Assembly: GCA_963717955.1 (NCBI GenBank)
Contig: CAVQXR010000001.1
Coordinates: forward strand, 2,294,001 to 2,358,000
DNA from: CAVQXR01 sp963717955
GTDB lineage: Bacteria; Actinomycetota; Thermoleophilia; Gaiellales; Gaiellaceae
Direction: 5' to 3'
Length of the DNA stretch: 64,000 nt
Shown: positions 17,491 through 25,173 of the stretch, one piece after another
Position numbering within the stretch: position 1 is the stretch's first letter
Layout: each line of letters begins with the position of its first letter
Position numbers and translations under genes: made by a program
The notes under the pieces: generated by a model
Database searches by the model: none
Told to the model about the DNA's origin: nothing
Seen by the model: the letters and a program-made list of their open reading frames with translations, nothing else

Positions 17491-18642
17491 GTGAGCGAGG
17501 GGACGCTCCGGATCCTGGCGGTCGCGGACTGCCAGTCGATCCACACGCTGCGCTGGGCGAGACGTCTGGTCGACAGGGGACACGAGCTGCACATCGTGTC
17601 CGACCGGGTCTCGACCCGGCCCCAGGACGTGGACGGGATGCACGTCCACGACATGCGCCGGCTGGACGCGCTCACGCGCCTGCGAGGCATCCGCCGCTTC
17701 CGGTTCGGACACGCCATCCGCGCGCTCGCCGAGCTGGTGGAACCGGACATCGTGCACGCGCACGCGACCCTGCCCTACGGCTTCTGGGCGGCCCGGGCGG
17801 ACGTCCACCCACTCGTGCTCAGCCCCTGGGGGCGCGACGTCCTGCTCGATGCCAAGGTCGAGCCGGGCCGGAGCCGCAGCAGGGCCGCCTTCGACGCTGC
17901 CGACTGGGTGATCGTCAACTCGGATGCGATCACGAAGGCAGCGATCGAGGCCGGCGCCGACCCGGCGCGCATCACGTTCATCATGTGGCACACGAACCTG
18001 GACGGGTTCGGCCCGGAGCGCGCGGACAAGCCTGCGCTGCGACGCCGATTCGGCTGGCCCGAGGACGCGGTGGTGGTGCTCTCGCTGCGCAATCTCCAGG
18101 AGCGGACCAACATCGACGTGCTCGTACGCGCCTTCGAGGCGGCCTATCGGCAGGAGCCCGGCGCGCGGCTCCTGATCGCGGCGCGGGGCGGGCCCGAGAA
18201 GGCGGCGATCCAGGCTCTCGTCGACGAGCTCCGCCTCGGCGAGGTGGCCGCGCTCCATCGGGTCGACCCGGAGCAGCTGCCGGAGCTCGCCGCCTCCGGG
18301 GACCTCGTCGTCTCGATCGCGTCCACCGACTCCTCCCCCGCCTCCCTGCTCGAGGCGATGGTGAGCGGGCAGCCGCTCATTGGCGGTTGGTGCCCCTCGA
18401 TCGACGAGTGGATCGGGCCGGGAGAGGGCGCCGAGATGGTGGACTGCCGTGACGAGGCGGCGCTGACGGCGGCGCTCCTCCGCCTGATCGGCGACCCCGA
18501 GCTTCGGCGGGCCTACGGTGCGCGGAACGCGCGGGTTGCGCGCGAGCGCGTGTCCGAGACCGGGCCCGAGCTCGAGGCGCTCTACCGGGACCTGGTCGCC
18601 GGGCGGACACCCGGGGCGGTGGGCGCCCCGGAGCGCGCCTGA
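17491..18642 (+). CDS. Glycosyltransferase family 4 (GT-B)
   Basis: A 383-residue retaining GT-B glycosyltransferase. The N-terminal domain shows ILAVADCQSIHTLRWARRLV and IVHAHATLPYGFWAA. The C-terminal donor domain shows VVVLSLRNLQERTNIDVLVR and SSPASLLEAMVSGQPLIGG, the E-x7-E-type region that binds the nucleotide. It would add a sugar to the glycan. The GTG start fits the TAACGT box 8 bases upstream. The gene is convergent with znuC; the stop codon lies inside the left arm of a perfect inverted repeat that probably terminates both. Confidence 0.87.
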   Translation: MSEGTLRILAVADCQSIHTLRWARRLVDRGHELHIVSDRVSTRPQDVDGMHVHDMRRLDALTRLRGIRRFRFGHAIRALAELVEPDIVHAHATLPYGFWAARADVHPLVLSPWGRDVLLDAKVEPGRSRSRAAFDAADWVIVNSDAITKAAIEAGADPARITFIMWHTNLDGFGPERADKPALRRRFGWPEDAVVVLSLRNLQERTNIDVLVRAFEAAYRQEPGARLLIAARGGPEKAAIQALVDELRLGEVAALHRVDPEQLPELAASGDLVVSIASTDSSPASLLEAMVSGQPLIGGWCPSIDEWIGPGEGAEMVDCRDEAALTAALLRLIGDPELRRAYGARNARVARERVSETGPELEALYRDLVAGRTPGAVGAPERA

Positions 18643-18673
18643 GCTCTGAACCGGGCCCGCGGGCTCAGAGCTC
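18641..18673. terminator. Bidirectional hairpin between convergent genes
   Basis: Perfect 9-bp arms GAGCTCTGA (18641-18649) and TCAGAGCTC (18665-18673) enclose a GC-rich loop. They overlap the stop codons of the GT4 gene and znuC. There is no T-run, so this is a likely but not classical terminator. Confidence 0.5.
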
Positions 18674-19466
18674 ACTCGGGGTGATCGTGCGGGTCCCCGC
18701 CCCCGTGCCCGTGCGCGGTCTCCATCACGAGCACGCCGTCCTCGAGCGTCTGGATCGCGAGGCCGAACGTGTCGAGCAGCGTCTCCCTTGTCAGCACCTC
18801 CGACGGAGCTCCGAGGGCGACCACGCGCCGGGCGAGCAGCATCACGAGGTCGCAGCGCATCGCGTCTCCGATGTCGTGGGTGGCGACGATCACCGATGCG
18901 CCGCGCCGCCGCTCGTCGGCCATCGCCTCGTTCAGGAGCTCGCGGCTCGCCGCGTCGAGGCCGGCGGCGGGCTCGTCGAGGAGGAGGAGGTCGGCCCGTC
19001 GGGCCAGCGTCTGGGCAATCGCGACCCGCTGCTGCTGCCCCCCGGAGAGGTCGCGCAGGGGGTGGTGGGCGAGGTCGGAGATGCCCATCCGCGACAGAGC
19101 GGCGCCGACAGCCTCCTGGTCCTCGGGCCCCAACCGACCGAGCAGGCCGCGGCCCGCGAAGCGACCCATGCGCACGACGTCCTCGGCCCGGACGGGGAGC
19201 AGGAGCCCGTGGGCCCGGAACTGCCCCAGATAGCCGACTCTCGCCGGGCTCGAGCCGGGCTCGCCCCCGAACACCGAGAGGATGCCGCCGCAGAGCGGGA
19301 GCAGGCCGGCGACGCTCCGAAGGAAGGTCGACTTCCCCGACCCGTTCGTCCCGACGAGCGCGAGCGCGCGGCCCGGCGGCAGGTCGAGGTCGATCCCGGC
19401 GACCACCGGCTCGCCTCCGTGCCCGACCGCGGCTGCCCGGGCGCTGAGGACGGACGGCCGGATCAC
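18672..19466 (-). CDS. znuC: Zinc/manganese ABC transporter ATP-binding protein
   Basis: A 264-residue ABC ATPase. Walker A is LVGTNGSGKSTFLRS, the Q-loop region is RVGYLGQFRAHG, the signature is LSGGQQQRVAIAQTLARRAD and Walker B is LLLLDEPAAGLD, followed by the switch histidine in VIVATHDIGD. The C-terminus ends in a His-rich metal-binding tail (AHGHGGGDPHDHPE) as often seen in zinc importers. It drives uptake through the adjacent permease. The start is GTG 19466, with GTGA overlapping the permease stop. A longer open frame upstream is out-of-frame coding over the permease. Confidence 0.9.
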   Translation of the reverse strand: MIRPSVLSARAAAVGHGGEPVVAGIDLDLPPGRALALVGTNGSGKSTFLRSVAGLLPLCGGILSVFGGEPGSSPARVGYLGQFRAHGLLLPVRAEDVVRMGRFAGRGLLGRLGPEDQEAVGAALSRMGISDLAHHPLRDLSGGQQQRVAIAQTLARRADLLLLDEPAAGLDAASRELLNEAMADERRRGASVIVATHDIGDAMRCDLVMLLARRVVALGAPSEVLTRETLLDTFGLAIQTLEDGVLVMETAHGHGGGDPHDHPE

Positions 19467-20302
19467 TCCGGCGCTCGCACCGGCACCGCCCCGCGCACGC
19501 CCCGCAGAGCGAAGACCACGAAGAAGAGCCCGACCGCGACCAGTACGACCGCGGCCCCGGCCGCGATGTCCAGATGGTAGGAGAGCAGGAGCCCGGCGAC
19601 GACCGACGCCCCGCCGAGCGCGGCCGCGATGACGATCGCCGTCCCGATCCGCCCCGTCAGCAGGGCCGCCGCGCTCGCGGGCGCGAGGAGCATGCCGAGC
19701 ACCAGCAGCGTGCCCACGCTCTGGAAGGAGACGACGACGGTTGCGGCGATCAGCGCGAGCATCACACCGTCGTAGAGGCGGGGGTCGAAGCCCGAGACGC
19801 GCGCCTGCTCGGGATCGAAGCAGAGGAGCAGGAACGGCCGGGCGCAGACGGCGGCCGCGACGGCGACCGCGACCGTCGTGCCGAGCTGGACCCAGATGTC
19901 TCCCCAGCTGACGCCCAGGATGTCGCCGAACAGGATCCGCGTCAGGTCGCCCGTGAACGTCTCGGAGCGCGACACGATGACCACGCCGAGCGCCAGCATC
20001 CCGACGAACAGCAGCCCGACCGCGGTGCTCGACGAGAGGCGCGAGCGGCGCGTGATGACGCCGACGCCGACGATCATCACCGCCGCCGCCACGGCCGCGC
20101 CGAGCATCCCGGACACCCCGAGCAGGAGGGCGGCCGCAACGCCGGGGAGCACTCCGTGCCCGAGTGCCTCGCCGACGAATGCGAGCCCTCGCAGGATCAC
20201 GTACGTCCCGACGATCGCGCACGCGATCGCAACGAGCAGGCCGGCGACGAGCGCGCGGACGAGGAACGGGTTGTCGAGGAACGGGTCGACCAGCGGGCCC
20301 AT
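19463..20302 (-). CDS. znuB: Zinc/manganese ABC transporter permease
   Basis: A 279-residue ABC-3 family permease with about eight hydrophobic helices. The coupling segment LRGLAFVGEALGHGVLPGVA matches the family signature, and the later VVVSFQSVGTLLVLGMLLAP is also characteristic. It forms the membrane channel for metal released by the substrate-binding lipoprotein. It starts 10 bases after the znuA stop and overlaps znuC, so znuABC is one operon read from the Zur-box promoter at 21266-21299. Confidence 0.9.
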   Translation of the reverse strand: MGPLVDPFLDNPFLVRALVAGLLVAIACAIVGTYVILRGLAFVGEALGHGVLPGVAAALLLGVSGMLGAAVAAAVMIVGVGVITRRSRLSSSTAVGLLFVGMLALGVVIVSRSETFTGDLTRILFGDILGVSWGDIWVQLGTTVAVAVAAAVCARPFLLLCFDPEQARVSGFDPRLYDGVMLALIAATVVVSFQSVGTLLVLGMLLAPASAAALLTGRIGTAIVIAAALGGASVVAGLLLSYHLDIAAGAAVVLVAVGLFFVVFALRGVRGAVPVRAPE

Positions 20303-20312
20303 CGGGAATCGG

Positions 20313-21257
20313 TCAGGCGCCGAGCGCGGCCACGATCGCCGAGGTGATCCCGCGCATGAGGGTGAAGTATGAGCCGTCCGCCGGGAGGGTGTGCGAGGGG
20401 AGCTCGGCGATGCGGGCGCCGGCGTCGCCCGCCACAGCCTCGACGACCTGGCTCGGGGTTCCGACCTCGTCGAACACGACGGTCACGCCCTCGCGCTCGA
20501 TGACGTCGCTGAGCCTCGCGAGGTCGGCTGCGGACGCCTGCGCCTGCGACGACAGGCCCGGCAGCACGGCGCCGACGAGCGTGAGCCCGTACCGATCCGC
20601 GTAGTAGCCCATGGACTCGTGGCCGGTGACGAGCTTGCGGCGATCGGCCGGAAGCACCCGCAGCGCCTGCTCGAGCTCGCGATCGAGCCGCCCGAGTCGC
20701 TGCTCGAGCGACGTCTGCCTCGCCGCGAGCTCGAGCCCGAGGTCGCGTTCGAGGACGCGGCCGAGCGCGGAGGCCACGGCGCGCATCGCGAGCGGATCGG
20801 TCCACAGGTGAGGATCGCCCGCGCCGGGCTCCCCTTCACCGTGCTCCGCCCCGGCCTCGCCGCCCTCGATCGTTCGCACCTCGACATGCTCGGCTGCGGT
20901 GAACATCGGGATGCCGTCCTCGCGGGCAGCGTCGAGGGCATCCGCGAGCGATTCTTCGAGGTCGAGCCCGTTCTCGACGACGAGATCCGCGGAGCGAAGG
21001 CTTTCGATGTCCTGCGCGGACGGCTGCCAGTCGTGGGGATCCGTCGCGGCGGGCATCAGCACATGAACGCGCGCGGCACCGCCGACGAGGTCGCGGACGA
21101 GCGCGCCGAGCACGGCCGTCGTGACGACGACGAGCGGCGCTCCCTCCCCGGCGGGACCCGTCGCGGCCTCCCTCGAGGAGCCGCACGCGGCGAGCGCGAC
21201 GCACACGGCGACGACGCAGGCGGCGGTCGTGGTGAAGCGCCGGAGCGGGCGGTGCAT
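20313..21257 (-). CDS. znuA: Zinc ABC transporter substrate-binding lipoprotein
   Basis: A 314-residue cluster A-I metal-binding protein. A lipoprotein signal peptide ends at ALAACGSS, so Cys is the lipid-anchored residue. Metal ligands are visible in PAATDPHDWQPS, GAGDPHLWTDPLA and LVTGHESMGYYADRYGL, and an Asp near FDEVGTPS would complete the site. A short Glu/Gly/His-rich loop (EAGAEHGEGEPG) is the zinc-type flexible loop. ATG 21257 is chosen over the TTG at 21281 because a TAATCT -10 box lies 8 bases before it. The Zur box 28 bases upstream indicates zinc repression. Confidence 0.89.
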   Translation of the reverse strand: MHRPLRRFTTTAACVVAVCVALAACGSSREAATGPAGEGAPLVVVTTAVLGALVRDLVGGAARVHVLMPAATDPHDWQPSAQDIESLRSADLVVENGLDLEESLADALDAAREDGIPMFTAAEHVEVRTIEGGEAGAEHGEGEPGAGDPHLWTDPLAMRAVASALGRVLERDLGLELAARQTSLEQRLGRLDRELEQALRVLPADRRKLVTGHESMGYYADRYGLTLVGAVLPGLSSQAQASAADLARLSDVIEREGVTVVFDEVGTPSQVVEAVAGDAGARIAELPSHTLPADGSYFTLMRGITSAIVAALGA

Positions 21258-21265
21258 CGCGCGCC

Positions 21266-21299
21266 AGATTAGCAATAACAAGACTGAGTATCATATTCA
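21266..21299 (-). promoter_or_regulatory. znuABC promoter with Fur-family (Zur) operator
   Basis: The operator TGAGTATCATATTCA (plus strand, 21285-21299) is a 7-1-7 inverted repeat with six of seven arm bases matching, typical of Fur-family boxes. It overlaps the expected -35 position of a TAATCT -10 box (21266-21271, minus strand), which lies 8 bases before znuA ATG 21257. Binding of the regulator encoded at 23043-23498 would block the promoter. Confidence 0.7.
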
Positions 21300-21461
21300 G
21301 CATGACCTGCGGACGCAAGAAACCCGCCGGCGCCGGCCTCCTATGAAGAGGAGAGCCGGCTGGACGGCCGACGCTCCGAGCCGGTGACGTAGGATGCCGG
21401 TAGGACGAACGCACTCCGGCACGAACTCGGCGGAGGGCGGGAACGAGTCCCGGGCACAGCG

Positions 21462-23018
21462 ATGAGGACCTCCCGAGAACCGACCCGGCACTCGCGCGCG
21501 GAGGTGCTCCGTCGCGCCGCAGCCGTGGCAATCGGCCTGGCAGCGTTGCCCGCCGATCTCGGCGGCGCGCTGAGGGCGCGAACGGTGCGGGCCGCTGCCC
21601 TGGACACCGATCGCACGTCGCTCGTGACCCGGGACGAGCCCCTCCATCGCGCCCGGCCCGTGGCCGCGGGCACCGAGCTCGAGGTCCGCCCGGCTCCGCG
21701 CTTCTCGCTCGTCGGGCTGCACTGGCAGGGCGAGGGTGGCGTGTCCTTCCGGACGCGGGGCGCCGACGGTCGATGGAGCGAGTGGCGGCGTGCGGTCGTC
21801 CACGAGCTCCCGGACGCCGGCGAGGCGGGGGCCCGCGGCTGGCAGCTCGGCACGCCCGTGTGGACCGGCCCGGCGAACGCGATCCAGTACCGCGTCGCGG
21901 ACGGCGTCGGCCGCCTGCGCGCGCACTTCGTCCGCAGCGAAGTCGACCCGGACCGTTCCCTCGCACGGGCGACGAAGCCTGCGATCCTCTCCCGCGCCGC
22001 CTGGGGCGCCGACGAGACGATCGTCCGTGCGCCGGCGAGCTATGCATCCCGCCTGCGGCTCGCGGTCGTCCACCACACCGCCGGGAGGCGCCCGGCCACT
22101 CCGGAGGAGTCGGCGGCCGTTGTCCGCGGTATCCAGGTCTATCACGTGGAGGGCAACGGCTGGAACGACATCGGCTACAGCTTCCTGATCGATCCGTTCG
22201 GCCAGGTCTTCGAGGGCCGGGCCGGCGGCGTCAACCGCAACGTGATCGGCGCCCACGCCGCCGGCTTCAACACCGGCTCGACCGGTGTCGCCCTGCTCGG
22301 CGACTTCCAACGGGCACCGCCCGCGCCCGAGGCGCGTGCCGCACTCACCAGGCTCCTCGCCTGGCGTCTCGACGTGGGGCACGTCGACCCGCTCGCCGTC
22401 GTCGACTATGCGTCGAGCGGCAAGACCCACACCCTTCGCGCCGTCTCCGGTCACCGCGACGTCAACTCGACCGCCTGCCCGGGCGACGTCTTCTACCCGG
22501 ACCTCGATGCGATCGCGGCCGAGACCTCCGGGCTCGGGCTGCCGAAGCTCTACGAGCCGTCGACCCGGGCCGAGGCCGCCGGAGCGGTGCGCTTCTCCGG
22601 CCGCCTGTCGGCGTCGCTGCCGTGGACGGTCACGGTCACCGGCCCGTCCGGGGAGATCGCCGAGGGGGCAGGCACCGGCAGCGCGGTCGACTGGACGTGG
22701 CACACGGCGGGGACCCCGGACGGCAGATACGGCTGGACGATGGCGGCCGGCGACGACGTGCTGCCGGCCACGGGAAAGCTCCGCCGCGGCGACGTCGAGG
22801 AGCCCGATCCGCCACCACCGCCGCCGAAGCCCGCTCGGCCGGCCGGCGTTCCCCGGCGCATTCCGCGCTGGGCCTTTGCGCTGCGCCGCTGGCACCTGAC
22901 GCCGAAGACCGAGCGGGGCCGGCGACCCGCGTCGGTGCCGAAGCGACCACCTGCGTGGTACTGGCCGTGGTTCACGTGGCGGAACGAGCTGAAGGCCTGG
23001 AACGAGCTGTACGGCTAG
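21462..23018 (+). CDS. Secreted N-acetylmuramoyl-L-alanine amidase (PGRP/Amidase_2)
   Basis: A 518-residue exported protein. The N-terminus is twin-arginine-like (RRAAAVAIGLAALPADLGG). The amidase domain starts near residue 185 (ILSRAAWGADE). Zinc ligands are visible as LAVVHHTAGRRP, HAAGFNTGSTGVALLGDF and the late SGHRDVNSTACPGDVFY. It cleaves the lactyl-amide bond between MurNAc and L-Ala in peptidoglycan. A FlgD-like strand region with TWHTAGTPDGRYGW follows, then a Pro-rich, basic C-terminal tail. The AG-rich GGAGGGCGG upstream of ATG 21462 is a likely ribosome site. It lies inside the zinc module but is read the other way. Confidence 0.88.
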   Translation: MRTSREPTRHSRAEVLRRAAAVAIGLAALPADLGGALRARTVRAAALDTDRTSLVTRDEPLHRARPVAAGTELEVRPAPRFSLVGLHWQGEGGVSFRTRGADGRWSEWRRAVVHELPDAGEAGARGWQLGTPVWTGPANAIQYRVADGVGRLRAHFVRSEVDPDRSLARATKPAILSRAAWGADETIVRAPASYASRLRLAVVHHTAGRRPATPEESAAVVRGIQVYHVEGNGWNDIGYSFLIDPFGQVFEGRAGGVNRNVIGAHAAGFNTGSTGVALLGDFQRAPPAPEARAALTRLLAWRLDVGHVDPLAVVDYASSGKTHTLRAVSGHRDVNSTACPGDVFYPDLDAIAAETSGLGLPKLYEPSTRAEAAGAVRFSGRLSASLPWTVTVTGPSGEIAEGAGTGSAVDWTWHTAGTPDGRYGWTMAAGDDVLPATGKLRRGDVEEPDPPPPPPKPARPAGVPRRIPRWAFALRRWHLTPKTERGRRPASVPKRPPAWYWPWFTWRNELKAWNELYG

Positions 23019-23042
23019 AACTCGCAGCTCGGGCGGCCGCGG

Positions 23043-23498
23043 TCAGGCCGTCGCTGCCCGGCACCGCGCGCAGATCCCCCGAAGCACGACGTCGTGGGAC
23101 CCCACGTCAAAGCCATGCCGGCCCGCGAGGCGCTCGAGCACGGTCTCGAGGCTCAGATCCTCGAACGCCTCGACGCTGCCGCAGCGTTCGCACACGAGGT
23201 GGTGATGATGCTCTCCGCCCGCGTGGCGAGGCTCGTAGCGGGCGACGCCGTCGCCCATGTCGAGCCGCTGCACCAGCTTCAGCGACCCGAGCAGCTCGAG
23301 CGCCCGGTACACGCTCGCGATCCCCACCCGCCGGTCGTCGGCCCGCAGCTCGTCGAAGATCTCCTGGGCCGAGCAGCAGCAGCTCTGGCCGGCGAGGCAC
23401 TCGACGACCGCCGCGCGGGCCTCCCCCGATCGGTAGCCGGCTCGCCGCAGCGTCGCCGACGCATGCTCCTGCCAGGCCGTGGGGGTCGCCGTCGTCAC
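23043..23498 (-). CDS. zur: Fur-family zinc uptake regulator
   Basis: A 151-residue Fur-family repressor. It has a winged helix (LRRAGYRSGEARAAVVECLA then SAQEIFDELRADDRRVGIAS), then the histidine-rich metal region GGEHHHHLVCERCGSVEAF and a second CxxC in GICARCRA for structural zinc. A Cys-rich GQSCCCS insert between the first helices is unusual. Its place beside znuABC and the matching operators identify it as Zur rather than Fur. The start is GTG 23498: a TATCGT -10 box lies 6 bases upstream and sits under a second Fur-type operator, so it probably represses itself. A longer frame to 23579 is rejected. Confidence 0.87.
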   Translation of the reverse strand: MTTATPTAWQEHASATLRRAGYRSGEARAAVVECLAGQSCCCSAQEIFDELRADDRRVGIASVYRALELLGSLKLVQRLDMGDGVARYEPRHAGGEHHHHLVCERCGSVEAFEDLSLETVLERLAGRHGFDVGSHDVVLRGICARCRAATA

Positions 23499-23504
23499 CC
23501 CTTC

Positions 23505-23520
23505 ACGATAACGATTCTCA
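23505..23520 (-). promoter_or_regulatory. zur promoter with Fur-family operator
   Basis: CGATAACGATTCTCA (plus strand, 23506-23520) is a degenerate 7-1-7 Fur-type box. It covers the minus-strand -10 box TATCGT (23505-23510), which is 6 bases from GTG 23498. This arrangement suggests autorepression. Confidence 0.55.
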
Positions 23521-23535
23521 GCGCCTGACGGTCGG

Positions 23536-24171
23536 CTACTCGACGACCCGGTAGACCTCGAAGGCCTCGGCGAGGTCACGGCCGATGTTGATCCCTCGCG
23601 TCCGGGCGAGATTCCAGATGTAGTCGGCGTTCGCGTAGTTGCGGTGCTGCTGCGATCCGTAGCGCTCGAGCGCCGCGACCTTCCGCTCGACGTGACGTGG
23701 CTCCAGCGAGACGTACGCCTGGTAGTTGAAGTTGAGCGTATTCCACGGGATCTCGTAGCCGAGGACCGTCGTCCGCTTGAACGCCCGGATCCCCTCCTCG
23801 GCGATCACGTGGTGATCCTGGTGGACGTCGCCCAGGCTCGGCTGGAGCACCGCGTCGGGCGAGAATGCCTGCCAGAGGTCGATCAGGACCTCGAGGATCT
23901 CCTGGCGGTGATCCGGGAACGTCCGCACCTCGAAGTCGTGGACCGCGAGCCCCTCCTCCGGGATCCCGAGCTCGACCGTCGCCTCGCGAACCTCCCGGGC
24001 GAGCGTGTCGGGCGGGAAGCCGGCGGGCAGCGACTTCGTCGCGATCGAGAAGGCCACATACCGAACCTCGGCGCCCGCCTCGACGAGCCTCGCCATCGTC
24101 CCACCGCAACCGAACTCTCCGTCGTCGGTGTGGGGGGCGAGAACGAGGACGCGCCGCCAGGTCTCGATCAT
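23536..24171 (-). CDS. PIG-L/LmbE family deacetylase
   Basis: A 211-residue zinc-dependent N-deacetylase of the LmbE/PIG-L type. It has the metal motif APHTDDGEFGCGGTMARL near the N-terminus (usual form PHPDDE; here the second acidic pair is DDGE) and the catalytic SLGDVHQDHHVIAEEG (HxxH) near residue 117. It should remove an acetyl group from an N-acetylglucosaminyl compound, possibly a lipid-linked or small-molecule sugar. ATG 24171 is 8 bases from the minus-strand TATAGC box, in a very tight divergent arrangement with the sulfotransferase gene. Downstream, zur follows after 37 bases. Confidence 0.87.
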   Translation of the reverse strand: MIETWRRVLVLAPHTDDGEFGCGGTMARLVEAGAEVRYVAFSIATKSLPAGFPPDTLAREVREATVELGIPEEGLAVHDFEVRTFPDHRQEILEVLIDLWQAFSPDAVLQPSLGDVHQDHHVIAEEGIRAFKRTTVLGYEIPWNTLNFNYQAYVSLEPRHVERKVAALERYGSQQHRNYANADYIWNLARTRGINIGRDLAEAFEVYRVVE

Positions 24172-24179
24172 GCGGAGAG

Positions 24180-24187
24180 GCTATACC
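24180..24187. promoter_or_regulatory. Shared bidirectional TATA box between lmbE-like and sulfotransferase genes
   Basis: The segment GCTATACC serves both strands. It reads TATACC on plus, 9 bases before ATG 24197, and TATAGC on minus, 8 bases before ATG 24171. Only 25 bases separate the two start codons, so both transcripts would be leaderless from one symmetrical -10. Confidence 0.5.
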
Positions 24188-24196
24188 GTGGACGCG

Positions 24197-25153
24197 ATGA
24201 TCGATCCGCCGCTCCTCGTCCTCGGCGTCCGCCGCTCGGGGACGACACTGCTGCGCGTGATCCTCGACCGCAACTCCGCCCTCGCGGTACCCGACGAGTC
24301 GTACTTCATCCCCCAGATCGCCGACCGCCATCGCGGGCGGGTCGATCCGGATCGCTTCGTCGACGATCTGCGCCGCCTGCCGACCCTCGTCGAATGGAAC
24401 GTCGACCCGCGGGAGGTACGGAACCGCCTGCGGAGGGGCTGCACCACCGGCGAGGCGATCGCGGCCGTCTACCAGGCGTACGCGGATGCACAGGCCAAGC
24501 CGCGCTGGGGAGACAAGACCCCGATGTACATGGGGCACCTGGAGCTCCTCGAAAGTCTCTTCCCGGACGCGCGCTACGTCCACCTGATCCGGGACGGTCG
24601 CGACGCGGCGCTGTCGTTCCTCGCCATGCCGGCCGGGATCACGACCGAGGGCTGGGGCCACCCGCGTGACGCGGCCGGGTTCGCCCGCCAGTGGCGGACG
24701 GAGGTCGTGGCCGCAAGGTCGCTCGGACGACGAGCCGGAGAGCGGTATCTCGAGCTCCGCTACGAGGCGCTCGTCGACGACCCGCCCGGCACGGTGCAGA
24801 GGATCTGCTCGTTCGCCGGCCTCCCCTGGGAGCCCTCGATGCTCGAGTACGCGGGCGCCGTCGACGTGTCGGGCAAGCCCCATCAGCAGAATCTCCTCCG
24901 GCGTCCGACCGCGGGGCTGCGACGCTGGCGCGAGGAGATGGCACCGACCGATGTCGCGGCGTTCGAGGCGGTCGCGGGCGACCTGCTCGCCGCGCTCGGC
25001 TACGAGCTCGCCGGGGATCGGCGACCCACTCCGCCCCCGGTGGAGCGAGCGCGCCTGCTCCTGTATCGCGCCCAGACGGGCGCCTGGCGTGCGACGGGCA
25101 GCGCCGTCCGGCGCTCCCCGGCCTGGCAGCGGCGCCATCCGCCGCTGCGCTGA
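24197..25153 (+). CDS. Sulfotransferase
   Basis: A 318-residue protein with the N-terminal PAPS loop LLVLGVRRSGTTLLRVILDR and the DESYFIPQIADRH segment. LFPDARYVHLIRDGRDAALS is the 3'-phosphate block and YLELRYEALVDDPPGTVQRI the YExL segment. The family matches bacterial Sulfotransfer_3 enzymes acting on carbohydrates or lipids. ATG 24197 is preferred over GTG 24188 because of the -10 spacing. A long open frame further upstream overlaps the deacetylase gene and is not used. It is convergent with the O-antigen ligase gene, 20 bases away. Confidence 0.86.
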   Translation: MIDPPLLVLGVRRSGTTLLRVILDRNSALAVPDESYFIPQIADRHRGRVDPDRFVDDLRRLPTLVEWNVDPREVRNRLRRGCTTGEAIAAVYQAYADAQAKPRWGDKTPMYMGHLELLESLFPDARYVHLIRDGRDAALSFLAMPAGITTEGWGHPRDAAGFARQWRTEVVAARSLGRRAGERYLELRYEALVDDPPGTVQRICSFAGLPWEPSMLEYAGAVDVSGKPHQQNLLRRPTAGLRRWREEMAPTDVAAFEAVAGDLLAALGYELAGDRRPTPPPVERARLLLYRAQTGAWRATGSAVRRSPAWQRRHPPLR

Positions 25154-25173
25154 TCGCGGATGGCCGCTGGCGC

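Noticed and set aside
15687..17750. Apparent 687-residue double sulfotransferase
   Set aside because: The first half is the wrong frame of the upstream paralogue. Two genes coupled by TTGA fit both sets of motifs.
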